A stretch of 27,281 nucleotides of DNA from a virus: positions 1 through 27,281 of the IMG/VR virus record IMGVR_UViG_3300025418_001582; one strand, given 5' to 3'. The notes under the pieces are model-generated. The model had not been told where the DNA came from, made no database searches, and saw nothing but the letters and a program-made list of their open reading frames with translations. The stretch's first letter is position 1; each line of letters opens with the position of its first letter. The translations under genes were made by a program, and so were the position numbers. Below, piece after piece: positions 24,072 through 27,281 of this stretch.

Positions 24072-26249
24072 ATGGCAACTATAGCAAGTAGATTAACCAA
24101 CACTGGCACGTTACTAGTAAATGGTACAATAGATGAATTTACCGGTGCACCTGTAGTCGATAGCAGTTTGACCATGTGGTTAGACTTTGGACAAACATCT
24201 AGTTATACAGGATCGGGCACAACAGTATACGATCTCAGTCCTGGGCGAACAGCAAACGTTACACTAGTCGGCTCTCCTACTTTTAATTCAACTGACGGCG
24301 GCGGTGCAGAAGTATTTAATGGTACCACACAGTACGGCAACGGTAGCGGAACACCACTGGGTCAAACAGCCTATACTAAATCTTTTTGGTTCAAACTATC
24401 TAGTTATGGAACCAATAACAACGTAGTCAGTGGCGATAGCCAGTTCAGTTATTTTGGTGGTGGAACAAAACTACAAAACGGACACAGTTCCTGGTCTAGT
24501 TTTGGTGCATTTACATCTGTAACAACATTCAACTTGAACACCTGGTATCATGCTTGTGTTACCTTTAATACAGCGACCGGTATGGCGCTTTATGTGAATG
24601 GGGTACTAGATTCTACTTATGTAAGTACTGGGGCGAATCCCACAAACGTAGCAGTAGGCGGAACTGGTAGGGTAGACATTGCACAATACGGCGGTGGCAA
24701 TTTTTTAGCCGGAAGTATTGGACAAGTTATGATATACAATCGTGCGCTAACGGCAGCCGAGGCACAACAAAATTATAATGCATTAGCACCACGTTATGGA
24801 TTAAAACAGTTAGCCAATATTGCTAACCCAACTAGACAGACTGCAAATACTATAACATCAAGTTTGTTTGATGAAGTTACCTATAATCCGACGGCTAGTT
24901 CATCTGCAATTAAAAATTTATTATCCTACTCTCAAGATTTTACAAATTCTGCCTGGGCTAACTATCAGCAATATGCTAATAGTGTTATTATAACTGGTAA
25001 TGTAACCACAGCACCAGATGGTACTTTAACAGCTGGAAAATTTGCTAGTAATAATGCCGTTTCAACTTACTATAGTTACTTCAGAGGTGCTATTACTATT
25101 AATCCAAATACAGCCTACACCTATAGTACATATTTCAAAGCGGCAGAAAGAACTTCAGGTAGTATGGTAATGTATACTACTGGATATAACAACACTATAA
25201 ATTTTGATTTATCTGCAGGAACAGTAACCGGTATAATACCAACAGATCCTGCGTTAACAATGACCGGAGGAATATCATCTGTTGGTAACGGTTGGTACAG
25301 AGTTTACTATACATTTAGTAAAACAGCATCTGACTACCCACAGTTCAAATATGGTCTCGATACAGGAAATATACCAGTAGGACAAGGTTTTTATGTTTGG
25401 GGCGCTCAGCTAGAAGCTTCATCTGCACCTACAATCTATCAAGGTGTTACTGCCGCTAATACATTAATTGCTTCAAGTACAGTGAGAAAAATTGATAGTA
25501 CTGGATCATACTATATACAGGGTGTGTACGATGAATACACAGGTGCACCAGTAGTTGACAACAGTTTAGTATTATGGCTTGATGCCGCTCAACCAGCAAG
25601 CTACCCTGGTACAGGCGCAACCTGGTACGATATGTCCAGCGGTATTAATTTTGGAACAGACACGATTGGATCTCCATCAACATTCAATGTAGCGCCACCA
25701 TCATTCAATATGAACAACACAACCTTGCGAGGTTTTGCGTCGTCGACGGGATCTTTACCAACCCTGGATACAGGTACTTTTACTATAGAAGCTTGGTTAC
25801 TACACACTAGTTTTAATGCAAGCAGTCAGTATAGTAATAAAATTTCTCACAGAGAAAATTATAATGTGTCAGGATTTAGATTTGGTGTAGCTACGCCTAG
25901 TGCATTGTCCACTGATACCACAGGTTGTCCGATATTTTGGACTAATCAAAGCGGGGGTAGTTTTAGCACATCTACGCCCTCATACCCAATTTTATTGAAC
26001 CAATGGTATCAAACTGTGGTAACCTATGATGGAACAACCTGTAAAGTTTATTATAACGGAACAGTATTAACTTCAACTACGGGTACTTTTGTTATTCCTA
26101 CTGGTAGAGGATACTATCTTGGCACAAACGAAAGTGGAATGACAAGTTTTAATGGAAATTTTTCCGCTTACAAACAATATAACCGTGCATTAACCCCAGA
26201 TGAAGTACAACAAAACTTCAATGCATTGCGCCGTAGATACGGATTATAA
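24072..26249 (+). CDS. Adhesin with LamG, carbohydrate-binding-like and LamG domains (725 aa)
   Basis: 725 residues. Domain order: a short N-terminus, LamG 1 (about 31-244: SSLTMWLDFGQTSSYTG, NTWYHACVTFN, ALYVNGVLDS, IGQVMIYNRALTAAEAQQNY), a linker, a jelly-roll like family 4/9 carbohydrate-binding modules (about 281-460: NLLSYSQDFTNSAWANYQQY, APDGTLTAGKF, NGWYRVYYTFS, GFYVWGAQLEASSAPTIYQ), then LamG 2 (about 497-725: SLVLWLDAAQPASYPGTGAT, FTIEAWLLHTSF, WYQTVVTYDGTTCKVYYNG, YNRALTPDEVQQNFNALRR). DEFTGAPVVDSSL (21-33) and DEYTGAPVVDNSL (487-499) introduce each LamG domain, so the two halves stem from an internal duplication. The protein likely binds glycans at a fibre tip. It is the last gene of its block, like the LamG gene at 12183. 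Confidence 0.88.
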   Translation: MATIASRLTNTGTLLVNGTIDEFTGAPVVDSSLTMWLDFGQTSSYTGSGTTVYDLSPGRTANVTLVGSPTFNSTDGGGAEVFNGTTQYGNGSGTPLGQTAYTKSFWFKLSSYGTNNNVVSGDSQFSYFGGGTKLQNGHSSWSSFGAFTSVTTFNLNTWYHACVTFNTATGMALYVNGVLDSTYVSTGANPTNVAVGGTGRVDIAQYGGGNFLAGSIGQVMIYNRALTAAEAQQNYNALAPRYGLKQLANIANPTRQTANTITSSLFDEVTYNPTASSSAIKNLLSYSQDFTNSAWANYQQYANSVIITGNVTTAPDGTLTAGKFASNNAVSTYYSYFRGAITINPNTAYTYSTYFKAAERTSGSMVMYTTGYNNTINFDLSAGTVTGIIPTDPALTMTGGISSVGNGWYRVYYTFSKTASDYPQFKYGLDTGNIPVGQGFYVWGAQLEASSAPTIYQGVTAANTLIASSTVRKIDSTGSYYIQGVYDEYTGAPVVDNSLVLWLDAAQPASYPGTGATWYDMSSGINFGTDTIGSPSTFNVAPPSFNMNNTTLRGFASSTGSLPTLDTGTFTIEAWLLHTSFNASSQYSNKISHRENYNVSGFRFGVATPSALSTDTTGCPIFWTNQSGGSFSTSTPSYPILLNQWYQTVVTYDGTTCKVYYNGTVLTSTTGTFVIPTGRGYYLGTNESGMTSFNGNFSAYKQYNRALTPDEVQQNFNALRRRYGL

Positions 26250-26254
26250 AAGGC

Positions 26255-26262
26255 GATAAATA
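26255..26262 (+). promoter_or_regulatory. T4-type late promoter (GATAAATA) almost on the start codon
   Basis: The motif ends four bases before ATG 26267. In T4 the transcript starts about 12-13 bases after the first base of the motif, which would place it at or next to this ATG and give an essentially leaderless message. Confidence 0.65.
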
Positions 26263-26266
26263 CAGT

Positions 26267-27281
26267 ATGGCAAAACTCTTAGGCGGAACACGAATATATG
26301 GTAATGCAACGGTTGATTCTAACCTAGTTATCAGCGGCGCAACAACCAGCATTAATACCACTACAGGTGCATTAACTATTGCAGGTGGTATGGGCGCACA
26401 GGGCAACATTTATGCCAATGCGTTTTATACAGTAAGCGGCTTATACTGGGCAGGTAACAACAACGTTATCAACGTAGGTAGTACAGGCGGTAACCCAACT
26501 GGTGCTTCTGGACAAATTCAGTACAACCAAGGTGGTGCGCTAGCGGCCGCTAACTTGATTTATTATATTGGTAACAATACCGTTGTTTCTAACTCGGGTA
26601 TTAATAGTGCCAATACTACCAGCGGTGCATTCCAAGTAGTGGGCGGTGTTGGTGTTACTGGCAACGTATGGGCTGGTAACATTTGGAGTACAAGTTTATA
26701 TACCAACAGCGGTGTATTCTGGTCAGGTAACTTACAGCCAATTTACTTAGGTAACGTTTTAAGTGCTAATAACTTAATCTTTACAAACAGTACAACCAAC
26801 ACACTACAAGTTAACGGTGGTGCCAACGTTGGTACTATTTTAACAGTCGGTAACACAATTACTGCTACAGGTAACATTGTTGCCGCTAGTGGGGTATCTA
26901 GTACAAGCGTAACAACTGGTGCTTTGGTAGTTGTTGGTGGTACAGGTATCAGTGGTAACTTAAACGTTGGTGGTAACGTAACAGTTGGTGGTAACATTAT
27001 ACCAACAGCTAACGTTACCTATAACCTGGGTAGTGCAACACAGCGATTTGCATCCTTGTACCTAAGCGGTAACACAATTTACATTGGTAGTGCCACAATT
27101 AGCGCAAGCTCTGGCTCAATGACCCTAACCACAGACACTGGTGGTAGCTTTAGTGTTACAGGTAGTATTGCAGGTCAAGGTACTGGTACATTTGGTAACT
27201 TGTTGGCCAACTCTGGTGTTGCAAGTAACGGTACAAACAGTGGTGCATTACAAGTAGTTGGTGGTGCCGGTATCACAGGTA
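26267..27281 (+). CDS. Repetitive tail fibre/adhesin, 5' part (3' end outside window)
   Basis: 338 complete codons are visible and the frame is open to the edge. The N-terminus MAKLLGGTRIYGNATVDSNL is probably a virion-attachment segment. TGALTIAGGMGAQGN (33-47), SGAFQVVGGVGVTGN (119-133), TGALVVVGGTGISGNLNVGG (217-236) and SGALQVVGGAGITG (325-338) are four copies of the TGAL module of the neighbouring fibres. YWAGN and FWSGN elements, GQIQYNQGGALAAANLIYY (82-100) and VTYNLGSATQRFASLYLSGN (250-269) are further shared fibre units. The nearest purine-rich stretch (AGG at 26251-26253) is 13 bases from the ATG, so the start lacks a good Shine-Dalgarno, but the N-terminal sequence supports it. It is at least the third giant shaft protein of this locus. 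Confidence 0.88.
   Translation, partial: MAKLLGGTRIYGNATVDSNLVISGATTSINTTTGALTIAGGMGAQGNIYANAFYTVSGLYWAGNNNVINVGSTGGNPTGASGQIQYNQGGALAAANLIYYIGNNTVVSNSGINSANTTSGAFQVVGGVGVTGNVWAGNIWSTSLYTNSGVFWSGNLQPIYLGNVLSANNLIFTNSTTNTLQVNGGANVGTILTVGNTITATGNIVAASGVSSTSVTTGALVVVGGTGISGNLNVGGNVTVGGNIIPTANVTYNLGSATQRFASLYLSGNTIYIGSATISASSGSMTLTTDTGGSFSVTGSIAGQGTGTFGNLLANSGVASNGTNSGALQVVGGAGITG

Noticed and set aside
13065-26997. Many antisense open frames of 60-157 codons opposite the fibre genes
   Set aside because: They mirror the skewed Gly/Asn/Thr/Ala codon use of the + strand genes, give Pro/Val/Leu-rich low-complexity products, have no ribosome binding sites and overlap strong + strand genes.
13015-27281. 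Diversity-generating retroelement target (AAC-rich codons in adhesins)
   Set aside because: The AAC richness is spread over whole shafts rather than a C-terminal variable region, and no reverse transcriptase or template repeat is in the window. Elsewhere in the genome it cannot be excluded.
1-27281. tRNA genes, integrase or transposase genes, attachment sites
   Set aside because: I looked for cloverleaf-like sequences and for mobile-element proteins in all frames by eye and found none.

Overview
The window looks like part of the late (virion structure) region of a large T4-type tailed phage with a contractile tail. All genes lie on the + strand and there is no gap over 300 bases without a gene. 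The T4 order prohead protease (gp21), scaffold (gp22), major capsid protein (gp23) is intact at 355-3322. Six copies of an NATAAATA motif, which matches the T4 late promoter core TATAAATA, sit in front of genes or gene blocks. No tRNA, integrase, transposase or host gene is visible. The host cannot be read from the sequence. The overall look (moderately AT-rich, many Gly-Asn and Thr-rich fibre repeats) resembles uncultured aquatic T4-like phages, but that is an impression.

Layout: (1) 3-3322, head morphogenesis: the tail end of a gene upstream of gp21, then gp21, gp22 and gp23, closed by a strong terminator. (2) 3401-3720, one small gene with its own late promoter and terminator. (3) 3733-6248, a tightly overlapped three-gene operon: SGNH-hydrolase-like protein, putative GT10-like glycosyltransferase, second SGNH-hydrolase-like protein. 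(4) 6244-7017, a promoter, one 215-residue probable virion protein and a terminator. (5) 7044-12947, a promoter and six closely packed genes for fibre or virion surface proteins, ending in a LamG-domain protein. (6) 12976-17349, a promoter, one 1427-residue repetitive fibre protein and a terminator. (7) 17360-26249, a promoter, a fibre with a C-terminal C1q-like domain, a 1585-residue repetitive fibre, and a protein with LamG, jelly-roll-like and LamG regions. (8) 26255 to the end, a promoter and the start of another repetitive fibre.

The head genes would build, scaffold and proteolytically mature the capsid. The roughly 20 kb from 7073 onward would supply a large set of tail fibres or adhesins assembled from a small stock of shared modules, several ending in carbohydrate-binding or trimerising folds. 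The SGNH/glycosyltransferase operon between them may act on glycans of the virion or host surface, but its substrate is unknown. The most notable features are the module-shuffled fibre locus, a 36-residue repeat kept identical in protein while 20 of 36 codons differ, the repeated late promoters (one almost on top of its start codon), and the SGNH-GT-SGNH operon.
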